From Sphingobacteriaceae bacterium (GTDB lineage Bacteria; Bacteroidota; Bacteroidia; B-17B0; Aurantibacillaceae): a DNA stretch of 63,630 nucleotides. Both the position numbers and the translations under genes were made by a program. The stretch lies in assembly GCA_023251725.1 (NCBI GenBank), contig JAHEYG010000007.1, positions 1-63,630 on the forward strand, given 5' to 3'. The notes beneath the pieces were generated by a model. The model was not told where the DNA came from and searched no databases. It saw nothing but the letters and a program-made list of their open reading frames with translations. Shown piece by piece: positions 42,216 to 50,384 of this stretch. Within the stretch, counting starts at the first letter, position 1. The number at the start of each line of letters is the position of its first letter.

Positions 42216-43028
42216 ATGAAAAAATTATTTCCATGTGTGCTTTTGATTGTGTTAACTGCCCTTAAGGCATTTCCACAAGGAGGGGTTATTATTTTAGAAG
42301 GCAATTACCAAGGTAAAAATCTATATATTCAGAACCCGTATGGAAGTGGGGGCGTTGGTTTTTGTGTGACTGAAATACTTGTAAATGGCAATATTACTAC
42401 CGATGAGATTAGTTCAAGTGCATTTGAAGTTGATTTTAAGCCTCACAAACTCAATATCGGCGACAAAGTAGAGATTAAAATAAAACACAAGGAAGATTGT
42501 AAGCCTAAAGTATTAAATCCGGAAGTTTTAAAGCCAAAAAGTACTTTTGAAGTTATTAGCATAGGTGCAGATAAAGATGGTACAGTTAAATGGTCAACCA
42601 AATCCGAAACCGGTAAACTGGCTTTCGCTGTTGAACAATTCCGCTGGAATAAATGGGTAAAAGTGGGCGAAGTTGATGGTATCGGAACTCCAACCACTAA
42701 CAATTACACTTTTAAAGTAGCTCCTCATTCCGGTAAAAATCAGGTTCGTGTTCGTCAAACCGATTATAGCGGACAACCTCGTTTATCTAAACCAACCGAC
42801 TTTCCTTCTGATGTTCCTGAAATTACTTTTGCTCCTGTAAAAGCCTCTAAAGACATTAACTTTGTAAGCAGCGGCGATAAACCTATTGAAACTATGTATG
42901 AAATCTTCGATCAATATGGTAATATCGTTAAAAAGGGTTTTGGAAGTAAAATTGATGTTTCTAATTTACCTAAAGGCGGATACTTTTTGAACTTTGATAA
43001 TAAAATGGGTGAGTTCGTAAAGAAGTAA
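42216..43028 (+). CDS. Secreted beta-rich protein of unknown function
   Basis: A 270-residue exported protein. The signal peptide is MKKLFPCVLLIVLTALKAFPQ; the ATG at 42216 is preferred over a TTG two codons earlier. The mature part starts GGVIILEGNYQGKNLYIQNPYG and contains FEVDFKPHKLNIGDKVEIKIKHK, a fibronectin-like section with NQVRVRQTDYSGQPRLS, and a T9SS-like end: EISF-type strands, MYEIFDQYGNIVKKGFGSKIDVSNLPKGGYFLNFDNKMGEFVKK. This tail resembles a sorting domain without the PNP motif. The conserved-looking N-terminal domain is common in Bacteroidota proteins of about 270 residues, with no known role. A terminator follows. Confidence 0.75.
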   Translation: MKKLFPCVLLIVLTALKAFPQGGVIILEGNYQGKNLYIQNPYGSGGVGFCVTEILVNGNITTDEISSSAFEVDFKPHKLNIGDKVEIKIKHKEDCKPKVLNPEVLKPKSTFEVISIGADKDGTVKWSTKSETGKLAFAVEQFRWNKWVKVGEVDGIGTPTTNNYTFKVAPHSGKNQVRVRQTDYSGQPRLSKPTDFPSDVPEITFAPVKASKDINFVSSGDKPIETMYEIFDQYGNIVKKGFGSKIDVSNLPKGGYFLNFDNKMGEFVKK

Positions 43029-43052
43029 TTAATCCAAAAAATATTTTATGAA

Positions 43053-43078
43053 CCCTCCCCTAAATGGAGGGTTTTTTA
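43053..43078 (+). terminator. Rho-independent terminator
   Basis: ACCCTCC-CCTAAAT-GGAGGGT followed by TTTTT, 25 bases after the upstream stop. It falls inside the longest reading frame of the next gene and so argues for its later start. Confidence 0.9.
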
Positions 43079-43092
43079 TTAGCAATAAGCCC

Positions 43093-43100
43093 TACATTTG
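43093..43100 (+). promoter_or_regulatory. Putative -7 promoter box TACATTTG
   Basis: A perfect TAnnTTTG match ending 1-4 bases before the ATG pair at 43102/43105, suggesting a leaderless start for the biotin carrier gene. Confidence 0.5.
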
Positions 43101-43104
43101 CATG

Positions 43105-43614
43105 ATGTATTCTATTAGCATTAATGGTAAGTCCAAAATTAAAACCGATTTATCTGTAAAAGGAACTAAAATTAGCGGTTCGTTAAACGAAAAAAAAATT
43201 GAAGGTGATATTCAATCTGTTAATCCTTTTGCATACCATTTAATCTTAAATAACAAATCTTACAATGTTCAATTAATAAAAGCCGACTATTCCGAAAAAA
43301 AATTGGTTTTAAAAGTGAACGGCAAAAAATATACTATTGATGTAAAAGATAAGTATGATGAGCTGTTGCATAATTTGGGATTGGATAATATTGCTTCCAA
43401 AAAAATTAATGAAGTAAAAGCGCCGATGCCCGGGATGGTATTAAATGTTTTGGTAGGAGAAGGTCAGCAAGTAAAAAAAGGAGATTCGCTTTTAGTTTTA
43501 GAAGCTATGAAGATGGAAAATATTTTAAAATCTCCCACCGATGGAATTATTAAAAAAATAATTGCCATTAAAGGAAATGCTGTAGAAAAAAATCAATTAT
43601 TAATACAGTTTTAA
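43105..43614 (+). CDS. Biotin/lipoyl carrier protein (acyl-CoA carboxylase BCCP type)
   Basis: About 169 residues beginning MYSISINGKSKIK (an ATG directly before, at 43102, is equally possible). The C-terminal 75 residues form the biotinyl domain: VKAPMPGMVLNVLVGEGQQVKKGDSLLVLEAMKMENILKSPTDG, with the Lys in AMKM to be biotinylated. The N-terminal part is like the carrier subunits of propionyl-CoA or acetyl-CoA carboxylases of Bacteroidota, whose carboxyltransferase and biotin carboxylase partners are elsewhere. It is followed 1 base later by the superoxide dismutase gene. An upstream ATG (43048) lies before the terminator and is rejected. Confidence 0.9.
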   Translation: MYSISINGKSKIKTDLSVKGTKISGSLNEKKIEGDIQSVNPFAYHLILNNKSYNVQLIKADYSEKKLVLKVNGKKYTIDVKDKYDELLHNLGLDNIASKKINEVKAPMPGMVLNVLVGEGQQVKKGDSLLVLEAMKMENILKSPTDGIIKKIIAIKGNAVEKNQLLIQF

Positions 43615-43615
43615 A

Positions 43616-44395
43616 ATGGAAAACGATCGCAGAGATTTTTTGAAGAAAAGTGGATTACTTGGATTAGCAGGTGTTGCAAACACCCTACTCAGTAATGAGA
43701 AATTAGAATTGATGGAAAATTTTGCGAATAAAATAAATGATGGAGGAAAATTTTCTTTGCCCGCTTTACCTTATGCTTACAATGCATTGGAGCCTTTTAT
43801 TGATGCCCAAACTATGGAGATTCATCACACAAAGCACCATCAGGCATACGTAGATAAATTAAATAAAGCATTGGAAACTTATAAGGGAGATCAAACCTGG
43901 AGCGGATTATTTTCTCAGATATCGAAATTAGATGTGGCTATTCGTAATAATGGTGGTGGACATTACAACCACTCTTTGTTCTGGCAATTAATGAAAGCGA
44001 CGCCGATAGCTATCGGGGCTGATTCAAAACCAAATCTTCCAACAGGAAAATTAGCAGAAGATATTACAAGTAATTTTAAATCGTTTGATGATTTTAAAAA
44101 AGAATTTTCTGAAAAAGCCACTAAAATTTTTGGAAGCGGATGGTGCTGGTTAATTGTACAAGATGCCCGCCCGGATGAACCGTTCGGACGGGGAAAATTA
44201 AAAATTACAACTACTGCTAATCAGGATAATCCTTTAATGGATGTAGCAAGCGAAAAAGGAAAACCCGTTTTGGCTTTAGATGTTTGGGAACACGCATATT
44301 ATTTGAAATACCAAAACAAACGGGCCGATTACATTACTAATTGGTGGAACATTGTAAATTGGGAACAAGCCGAAACTCAGTTTTTGGCTAAATAA
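43616..44395 (+). CDS. Fe/Mn superoxide dismutase with an N-terminal Tat-type signal
   Basis: A 259-residue enzyme that dismutates superoxide. The catalytic part has the metal ligands His in MEIHHTKHHQAYVDKLN, His in GGGHYNHSLFW, and Asp/His in LDVWEHAYYLKYQNKR. GSGWCWLIVQ and TNWWNIVNW are typical. Unlike most members it starts with ENDRRDFLKKSGLLGLAGVANTLL, a twin-arginine signal (RRDFLK followed by a short hydrophobic stretch), so the enzyme probably acts in the periplasm after folding. Fe versus Mn cannot be settled by eye. The palindrome CCGATAGCTATCGG is translated in frame as part of TPIAIGA (about residues 129-135). The gene is adjacent to the biotin carrier gene (1 base gap), but the two functions are unrelated. 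Confidence 0.92.
   Translation: MENDRRDFLKKSGLLGLAGVANTLLSNEKLELMENFANKINDGGKFSLPALPYAYNALEPFIDAQTMEIHHTKHHQAYVDKLNKALETYKGDQTWSGLFSQISKLDVAIRNNGGGHYNHSLFWQLMKATPIAIGADSKPNLPTGKLAEDITSNFKSFDDFKKEFSEKATKIFGSGWCWLIVQDARPDEPFGRGKLKITTTANQDNPLMDVASEKGKPVLALDVWEHAYYLKYQNKRADYITNWWNIVNWEQAETQFLAK
44003..44016. repeat. Palindrome CCGATAGCTATCGG, copy 3 (in superoxide dismutase)
   Basis: The third identical copy, in frame (PIAIG). Confidence 0.95.
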
Positions 44396-44467
44396 TTTTT
44401 TCAAAACCATTTTCTTTGTTGGCTTAACATTAATAAACATTTTACTGTGGGTTTTTACTGCTTTTTA

Positions 44468-44499
44468 TTGGGAAAATCTCTAAAATACATTTACTTTTG
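44468..44499 (+). promoter_or_regulatory. Bacteroidota-type promoter TTG-N21-TACTTTTG
   Basis: TTG at 44468-44470 and TACTTTTG at 44492-44499 are separated by 21 bases and lie 17 bases before the next ATG. Confidence 0.6.
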
Positions 44500-44516
44500 C
44501 ACTCGATTTATCAATT

Positions 44517-45500
44517 ATGAATAGTTTTATTAAAGTTGCCTTCTTTTTATTTATTGCTTTAGGAGTAAATGCTCAGAGTGTTTCTCTTAATATAGGAGGA
44601 AGCATTTCTTGCGAATCAAAAATTACACCGCGCGGTTCAATAGTAAATGTTACCCGCGACGGAAAACCTTTTACTTCTTTTCCCATTTCATCCGAAGGAA
44701 CTTTTTTTCTTTATCTTCCTTTGGGATCGGAATATAGTGTGAAGGTGACAAAAAAAGATTTCGTTCAAAAAATTTTCAGTGTTAATACAAAAGGCGTTTC
44801 TCAGGAAAATGCACAGTCGAAATTTTCGGTGATGATTGCTGATTTAGAATTGATGGAGTTTTACCCGGGCGTTGATTTTTCGCTTTTCGATCAGCCCATT
44901 AATAAATATTATTACAATGCACAAAAAGATAATTTTGAATACGATAAAGAATATTTAAAAAAGATGCTGGCTTTAGTAGCAGAAGTTAAAGAAGCTCGAA
45001 AATTAGCCATCGTCTCAGCAAAAACAAAAGCCGAACAAGATAAAATTGAAGCAGCACTGGCAAAACAACAAGCCCTCTTAGATGAACGTTATGCGACAGA
45101 TGCCGCTGCGCTTAAAAAACTGGAAGAAGAATTGGCGCAAACTAAAACGCCTGAGTTAAAAAAATTTACCGACCGTTCGTCTTACCCAAATAATAATACC
45201 GCTACACTGCCCGCCGATATTAGAACAGTTAGCGAAGTTCAGCCATTAGCGGTTGATGCCTTACAAATAATCTCCAATAAAAATGAGCACCTCACCGCAT
45301 TATTAATAAAATATAAAAATGGGGTAACAGAAGAAATTATTATCGGCAAAAACCTAATCATCATTCAGCGCGTTGTTGTGCGCGATGCAATGGCCTGGGT
45401 TTATCAGAAAAAGATATTCAATTGGGGAGGCGTTGCTTTTTTTAGAGATGGGGTAGCAATTACCGAAGGTATCTTTGAAATGGAAACCAAAACAGCCTAA
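44517..45500 (+). CDS. Secreted protein with coiled-coil segment, function unknown
   Basis: A 327-residue protein. A signal peptide (MNSFIKVAFFLFIALGVNAQ) is followed by a carboxypeptidase-regulatory-like strand domain (RGSIVNVTRDGKPFTSFPISSEGTFFLYLPLGSEYSVKVTKKDFVQK, about residues 35-85). Then come a basic/acidic helix predicted to coil (AKTKAEQDKIEAALAKQQALLDE ... ALKKLEEELAQ, about residues 160-205) and a C-terminal strand domain (EEIIIGKNLIIIQRVVVRDAMAWVYQKKIFNWG). It recalls periplasmic Bacteroidota proteins linked to cell-envelope assembly, but no function can be assigned. It has a good promoter. Confidence 0.75.
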   Translation: MNSFIKVAFFLFIALGVNAQSVSLNIGGSISCESKITPRGSIVNVTRDGKPFTSFPISSEGTFFLYLPLGSEYSVKVTKKDFVQKIFSVNTKGVSQENAQSKFSVMIADLELMEFYPGVDFSLFDQPINKYYYNAQKDNFEYDKEYLKKMLALVAEVKEARKLAIVSAKTKAEQDKIEAALAKQQALLDERYATDAAALKKLEEELAQTKTPELKKFTDRSSYPNNNTATLPADIRTVSEVQPLAVDALQIISNKNEHLTALLIKYKNGVTEEIIIGKNLIIIQRVVVRDAMAWVYQKKIFNWGGVAFFRDGVAITEGIFEMETKTA

Positions 45501-45564
45501 TAAAAATTTACGATTTTTCGTTTTCAGATACCTCTTATTGCCTCTAATCTTAATTGTAAATTGT

Positions 45565-45605
45565 TCCGAAGGTCCAAAGGACTCCTTCGGAGAATGCCTT
45601 CGGCA
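45565..45605. repeat. 41-bp dispersed double-hairpin repeat, copy B (upstream of aspS)
   Basis: It differs at 2 of 41 positions from the copy at 12847-12887, in the same plus-strand orientation. It has the nested arms CCGAAGG/CCTTCGG and CCAAAGGA/TCCTTCGG, and lies 49 bases before the aspS ATG. Confidence 0.9.
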
Positions 45606-45653
45606 TAAATCCCAAAATTCTAAATCTTTTTTGCTATTTTTACTTAATAATTT

Positions 45654-47510
45654 ATGCTAAGAGATTTTACCTGCGGCGAATTAAGAATCGGCGACATTAA
45701 TAAACAAGTATGGCTTTGTGGATGGGTACAAAAAACCCGTAAGCTCGGCGGCGCAACGTTTATTGATTTGCGCGACCGTTACGGTATTACACAATTGGTG
45801 TTTCATAGCGATGATGAAAATTCGGCTTCGTTAGGAAAAGAAGGATTCACAAGAGAAATGGTTTTGAGAGTTTACGGGAAAGTAATTGAGCGAGAAAGTA
45901 AAAATAAAAATCTTCCCACCGGCGAAATTGAAATTAAAATTACCGACGTACAAATTCTTAATCACGCATTAACGCCTCCGTTTACAATTGAAGACGAAAC
46001 CGATGGCGGCGACGAATTAAGAATGAAATACCGTTATTTAGATTTGCGTAGAAATGTGGTAAGAAAAAATTTAGAACTGCGTCACCGTTTAGCACTTGAA
46101 ACACGAAATTATTTAGATAAATTAAAATTCATTGAAGTTGAAACGCCGGTATTAATTAAATCTACACCCGAAGGCGCGCGCGATTTTGTGGTGCCCAGCC
46201 GAATGCATCAGGGACAATTTTACGCTTTACCCCAATCGCCGCAAACATTTAAACAATTATTAATGGTAAGTGGTTTCGACCGTTACTATCAAATTGTAAA
46301 ATGTTTTAGAGACGAAGACTTGCGTGCCGACCGTCAGCCCGAGTTCACACAGATAGATTGCGAGATGAGTTTTGTGGAGCAGGAAGATATTATACAAACC
46401 TTTGAAGGATTAGTAAAACATTTATTTAAAACAGTTTTAAATGTTGATATCACCAACGTGCCGCGAATGACTTATGCCGATGCCATGAAATTTTATGGTA
46501 ACGACAAACCGGATACACGTTTTGAAATGAGATTTATTGACCTATCCCCAGCCCTTTCCCAAGGAAAGGGAGCAGAGGCTCTCTCTAAAGTAGAGGGGGA
46601 AGACTTAGTCCGTGGAAAAAACTTTAAAGTTTTTGATGAGGCTGAAATTGTTGTGGGCATTTGTGCCAAAGGCGCAGGAGAATACACGCGCAAACAATTA
46701 GATGAGTTAACTGAGTTTGTAAAGCGCCCGCAAATTGGCGCCACCGGATTAGTTTACGCGAAATGTAATTTAGACGGAACCATTAAATCAAGTGTAGATA
46801 AATTTTATAAGGAAGAAGATTTAAAAAAATGGGCTTCAGCGTTTAATGCGCAACCCGGAGATTTAATTTTAATTTTAGCAGGTGAAATCGAAAAGACTCG
46901 TAAAGCTTTAAGCGAATTACGTTTGGAAATGGGAACGCGTTTAGGCTTGCGTGATAAACCTGCCCGCCGTAGCGATGGCACAGAAGCAGAAGGCGGGAGT
47001 AAATTTTCGTGTTTATGGGTAATTGATTTTCCATTACTCGAATGGAACGAAGGCGATCCGAACTTGTTGGCTTCTTTGGCAGGAAGATGGCATGCCAAAC
47101 ATCATCCATTTACTTCGCCCAAGCCGGAAGATATTAATTTATTAAGTAGCAACCCCGGAACCGTTAGAGCCAACGCCTACGATATAGTAATTAACGGTGT
47201 GGAGATAGGCGGCGGAAGTATTCGTATTCATAACAAAGAATTACAGGCGCAAATGTTTGATGTTTTAGGATTTACTAAAGAAGAAGCACAAAAACAATTC
47301 GGATTTTTAATGAATGCATTTGAATTTGGCGCGCCTCCCCACGGAGGAATTGCTTTTGGTTTTGACCGTTTGTGTTCCTTATTCGGCGGCAGCGATGGCA
47401 TCCGCGATTTTATTGCCTTCCCAAAAAATAATGCCGGTAAAGATATGATGATTGATAGTCCAAGTGAAATTAGTGAAGAGCAGTTGAAAGAATTGGGGAT
47501 AAAATTTTAA
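45654..47510 (+). CDS. aspS: Aspartyl-tRNA synthetase
   Basis: A 618-residue class II synthetase that charges tRNA-Asp (or also tRNA-Asn in some bacteria). The anticodon-binding OB domain is at the N-terminus ([21 protein letters not shown]). Class II motif 2 is [23 protein letters not shown], and motif 3 lies in [15 protein letters not shown]. The bacterial-type GAD domain occupies about residues 275-430. An unusual 20-residue segment (about residues 296-316, [20 protein letters not shown]) is inserted in the GAD region and coincides with a hairpin-rich repeat at DNA level. The rest is normal. It is preceded by the 41-bp repeat and followed by a TPR gene. Confidence 0.96.
   Translation: MLRDFTCGELRIGDINKQVWLCGWVQKTRKLGGATFIDLRDRYGITQLVFHSDDENSASLGKEGFTREMVLRVYGKVIERESKNKNLPTGEIEIKITDVQILNHALTPPFTIEDETDGGDELRMKYRYLDLRRNVVRKNLELRHRLALETRNYLDKLKFIEVETPVLIKSTPEGARDFVVPSRMHQGQFYALPQSPQTFKQLLMVSGFDRYYQIVKCFRDEDLRADRQPEFTQIDCEMSFVEQEDIIQTFEGLVKHLFKTVLNVDITNVPRMTYADAMKFYGNDKPDTRFEMRFIDLSPALSQGKGAEALSKVEGEDLVRGKNFKVFDEAEIVVGICAKGAGEYTRKQLDELTEFVKRPQIGATGLVYAKCNLDGTIKSSVDKFYKEEDLKKWASAFNAQPGDLILILAGEIEKTRKALSELRLEMGTRLGLRDKPARRSDGTEAEGGSKFSCLWVIDFPLLEWNEGDPNLLASLAGRWHAKHHPFTSPKPEDINLLSSNPGTVRANAYDIVINGVEIGGGSIRIHNKELQAQMFDVLGFTKEEAQKQFGFLMNAFEFGAPPHGGIAFGFDRLCSLFGGSDGIRDFIAFPKNNAGKDMMIDSPSEISEEQLKELGIKF
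46541..46601 (+). repeat. Hairpin-rich repeat-like segment inside aspS
   Basis: The segment has CCCTTTCC-CAA-GGAAAGGG and an AGAGGCTCTCTC stretch, then GTAGAGGGGGA. Its composition (C-rich then G-rich) resembles the intergenic hairpins at 18037 and 22148 rather than the surrounding aspS codons. It is in frame. Confidence 0.6.
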
Positions 47511-47534
47511 TCTAAAAAAAATTAAACAACCTAA

Positions 47535-49262
47535 ATGGTTAAAAGATTTAAAATTTCCCTAACGAAATTAATCTTCTTGTTTCTTCTTCTAACCTGTAAT
47601 TTTCAATCTCAAAATACGATTGACTCTTTAATAACTGCTCTCAAAACTGTAAAATCAGACTCTGGCAAAATAAACACTTTAAACGCTTTATCAAATAAGC
47701 AATGGCGAACAGGCGATTATGTTAACGCCATGAATAATGCTGTGCGTGCAAAAACTCTCGCCGAAAAAATAGTTCCAACAAATAACGGAATTAAAAAAAG
47801 TATCGCCACCTCGTTCAACAACATTGGAAATATTTATTTTTTACAAGATAACTATCCCAAAGCTTTAGAAAATTATTATGTAGGACTAAGTATCAGAGAA
47901 GAAATTGGAGATAAAAACGGCATAGGCACAACGCTTATGAATATTGGGAATATTTACAGAAATCAAGGCGATTATACCAAGGCATTAAAACAATATTTTA
48001 GGTCATTAAAATTAAGAGAGGAAATAAACGACAAACAAGGATTAGCAGTTTCACTTATGGGAATTGGTAATGTTTATGGAAATCAAGGCGATTACTCTAA
48101 AGCATTGGAATTGCATTTTAGGGGATTAAAAGTTAAAGAAGAAATCGGCGACAAAGAAGGGATTGCCGCTTCAATTCTAAACATTGGTACTATTTACGAT
48201 AGCCAGGGCGATTATCCTAAAGCGCTGGAGCAATACTTTAAGGCCTTAAAAATTAAAGAAGAAATAGGAGACAAACTTGGGATTGCGACTTCTATTAGAA
48301 ACATTGGAATTATTTATGATAATCAAGGCGATAATTCTAAAGCATTGGAAGAATATTTTAAATCATTAAAAATTTATGAAGAAATTGGAAACAAGAAAGG
48401 GATCGCTGCCTCCCTCAATAATATTGGAAACATTTATGATGATCAAAACGATTATCCCAAAGCATTAGAGCAATATTTTAAATCATTAAAGATTAAAGAA
48501 GAAATTGGCGACAAGCAAGGCATCGCCTCTACTCTCAATAACCTTGGAACTATTTATATGAGTTTAGGTGAACCTCAACGGGCTTTGGAACAATATTTTG
48601 AATCGTTAAAAATATCGCAAGAAATGGGAGATAAAGAAGGAATTGCCAACTCTTGCATCAATTTAGGAGAGATAAATATTAAACTCAATAAATTTAAAGA
48701 AGCGCAAAATTATTTGAACAAGGCGCTTTCACTTTCTATAGAAAGCCGGGAAAAAGAAAATATAAAAGATAGTTATAACAGTTTATATGAGCTGGAAAAT
48801 AAGGTGGGTAACTATAAAAAATCGCTTGAGAATTACAAGCTATTTATAATTTACAGGGATAGCTTATTGAATGAAGAAAATACCAAAAAAACCGTGCAAG
48901 CACAAATGAACTATGAATTTTCTAAAAAAGAAAGCGAAACAAAAGTCGAACAGGATAAAAAAGATTTAATAACTGAAAAGGAAAAACAAAAACAAAAAAT
49001 TGTTATTTCTTCTGTTTCTATCGGATTAATTTTAGTGTTAATATTAGCACTTGTAATTTTAAGAAGTCTTCGGCAAAATCAAAAGAAAAATAAAATAATT
49101 ACCGAACAAAAAGTAATTGTTGAGCGTCAAAAAGATTTAGTTGAAATAAAACAAAAAGAAATTTTAGACAGCATTCATTATGCCAAACGCATACAAACCG
49201 CATTAATTACATCTGAAAAATACGTTGATAAAAATTTAAACAGATTAATGAAAGAAAATTAA
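47535..49262 (+). CDS. TPR membrane protein with a phosphatase-type linker but no phosphatase domain
   Basis: A 575-residue protein. A signal peptide or signal anchor (residues 1-25) is followed by nine 40-residue tetratricopeptide-like repeats (residues about 91-450) with consensus NIGNIYD.QGDYPKALEQYFKSLKIKEEIGDKQGIA. Next are a basic helix, one membrane segment (VSIGLILVLILALVILRSL) and a coiled coil ending QKEILDSIHYAKRIQTALITSEKYVDKNLNRL. That last motif is the linker usually followed by a SpoIIE/PP2C-type phosphatase domain in Bacteroidota TPR proteins; here the protein stops shortly after it. No phosphatase sequence follows in any frame before the convergent gene. It is probably a periplasmic TPR sensor with an unusual output. 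Confidence 0.82.
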   Translation: MVKRFKISLTKLIFLFLLLTCNFQSQNTIDSLITALKTVKSDSGKINTLNALSNKQWRTGDYVNAMNNAVRAKTLAEKIVPTNNGIKKSIATSFNNIGNIYFLQDNYPKALENYYVGLSIREEIGDKNGIGTTLMNIGNIYRNQGDYTKALKQYFRSLKLREEINDKQGLAVSLMGIGNVYGNQGDYSKALELHFRGLKVKEEIGDKEGIAASILNIGTIYDSQGDYPKALEQYFKALKIKEEIGDKLGIATSIRNIGIIYDNQGDNSKALEEYFKSLKIYEEIGNKKGIAASLNNIGNIYDDQNDYPKALEQYFKSLKIKEEIGDKQGIASTLNNLGTIYMSLGEPQRALEQYFESLKISQEMGDKEGIANSCINLGEINIKLNKFKEAQNYLNKALSLSIESREKENIKDSYNSLYELENKVGNYKKSLENYKLFIIYRDSLLNEENTKKTVQAQMNYEFSKKESETKVEQDKKDLITEKEKQKQKIVISSVSIGLILVLILALVILRSLRQNQKKNKIITEQKVIVERQKDLVEIKQKEILDSIHYAKRIQTALITSEKYVDKNLNRLMKEN

Positions 49263-49274
49263 TCGGTTAGTACA

Positions 49275-49778
49275 TTATTGGCCTTCGAACTGAACCCAAA
49301 CTTGTTCCCAATTATTGCTACCACCACCCATCGTTACAAAAAATCTTTTATTTGGCCATGGGATACTTTGAACATTAACTAATGCCGTATTATTATTTAT
49401 AAAATTTACAGGAAACGGAAATAATGAACCAATATTTGTAACCATCATTTCCGGCCAAACTCCATTTTTAAAAGTCCATGTAACTTCATTATTATCTAAA
49501 TTATATGTTCCTGTTCCATTTTGATTTAAAATTAAAATCGTATTAGGATAGTAAGTTGTATCGAAGGTATGTTTCGTACCCGTTCCACGAGTGTAATTAA
49601 CTTCGGTTATTTTCCATTGCCCGCATAAAAGTTTATTTGACATTGTATCGGTCCAAATTGGATAGGTTAGATTGTATTCGGAGCCGCAACTGAAACTATT
49701 GCGTTTGTTATCCTTCGCACAACTAAATAGTATTAAGGAAGCGACAAGGATAAATATGAATTTAATTTTTTTCATCAT
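49275..49778 (-). CDS. Lipocalin-like lipoprotein of unknown function
   Basis: A 167-residue lipoprotein: hydrophobic signal ending SLILFSC (lipobox Cys about residue 20), then SCGSEYNLTYPIWTDTMSNKLLCGQWKITEVNYTRG, the CGQW.ITEV start of a lipocalin-like beta-barrel, and GTGTYNLDNNEVTWTF, NNTALVNV and WEQVWVQFEGQ. Such small barrels in Bacteroidota often bind small hydrophobic ligands or remain of unknown role. Two adjacent start codons exist (MMKK). It ends 13 bases from the convergent TPR gene stop. Confidence 0.75.
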   Translation of the reverse strand: MMKKIKFIFILVASLILFSCAKDNKRNSFSCGSEYNLTYPIWTDTMSNKLLCGQWKITEVNYTRGTGTKHTFDTTYYPNTILILNQNGTGTYNLDNNEVTWTFKNGVWPEMMVTNIGSLFPFPVNFINNNTALVNVQSIPWPNKRFFVTMGGGSNNWEQVWVQFEGQ

Positions 49779-49797
49779 GTATTTTCCAAAATATCCC

Positions 49798-49857
49798 CTA
49801 CTCCTTAATCACTTTCTCCGATTTAACTTGCCGAACAATAATTAAAAATTTAGGCAT
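49798..49857 (-). pseudogene. Relic of a T9SS C-terminal sorting tail
   Basis: On the minus strand this stretch reads PKFLIIVRQVKSEKVIKE followed by a stop, nearly identical in its end to the terminal KSERVIKE of the M1 peptidase 850 bases upstream. Sequence before it contains stop codons, so only the 3' end of a former T9SS cargo gene seems to remain. Confidence 0.5.
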
Positions 49858-49926
49858 TGACTACTGAGTTGGGACAAAAATATAAAAAGATAATGTTTTG
49901 TTGAATTTTTTGATAATACACTTCTG

Positions 49927-50307
49927 CTAATTTCTTATAGGAAGGTCGTCTTTAAATTCTTCTGTTTTATTGACAGAACCATCTTCATTATAATACGTCC
50001 AACGTCCTTGTTTTTTATCGTTAATATAATTACCAATTTGTAAAATACTTAGTGGGGAAGTGCTGCCTAAAGCAATAGTTTGATTTTTTGTTGCCAAGCC
50101 GCTGTCTGTAACGTTAATTACGGCTTGTGGTGGTAGAGGAATGCCTTTCGCGCAATCTGTATGTACAATCCAACGTCCTTGCCGTCCATTTTGGTCTATA
50201 TGATTAATTGTATCATGAGTTAAAGCATCTATCTCAAAAGTATCTGAATTGCAAGAGCTAAAAAGCAAAGCGATTGTTAGGCTGAAAATTAATTTTAATG
50301 TCTGCAT
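49927..50307 (-). CDS. Small lipoprotein with MORN/YwqK-like repeats
   Basis: A 126-residue lipoprotein. The signal ends ALLFSSC (lipobox). The mature part has DQNGRQGRWIVHTDC and NYINDKKQGRWTYYNEDGSVNKTEEFKDD, the G-x-W/Y-x-Y-x-x-x-G repeat of MORN-type or YwqK 'antitoxin' proteins, which form beta hairpins. It is related in motif, not by close homology, to the much larger protein at 54746-56473. Role unknown. The neighbouring relics indicate a region of past deletion. Confidence 0.72.
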   Translation of the reverse strand: MQTLKLIFSLTIALLFSSCNSDTFEIDALTHDTINHIDQNGRQGRWIVHTDCAKGIPLPPQAVINVTDSGLATKNQTIALGSTSPLSILQIGNYINDKKQGRWTYYNEDGSVNKTEEFKDDLPIRN

Positions 50308-50384
50308 TGTCTTAATTTTATTATTTAATGAAGTACATTCTTAAAAACGAAAAGTTCATTTATACCATAAAATTAATCAAAAAT

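Noticed and set aside
47800-48650. 120-bp repeats that could be read as a CRISPR-like or minisatellite array
   Set aside because: The period matches 40-residue TPR units, the frame is kept throughout, and there are no unique spacers between constant repeats.
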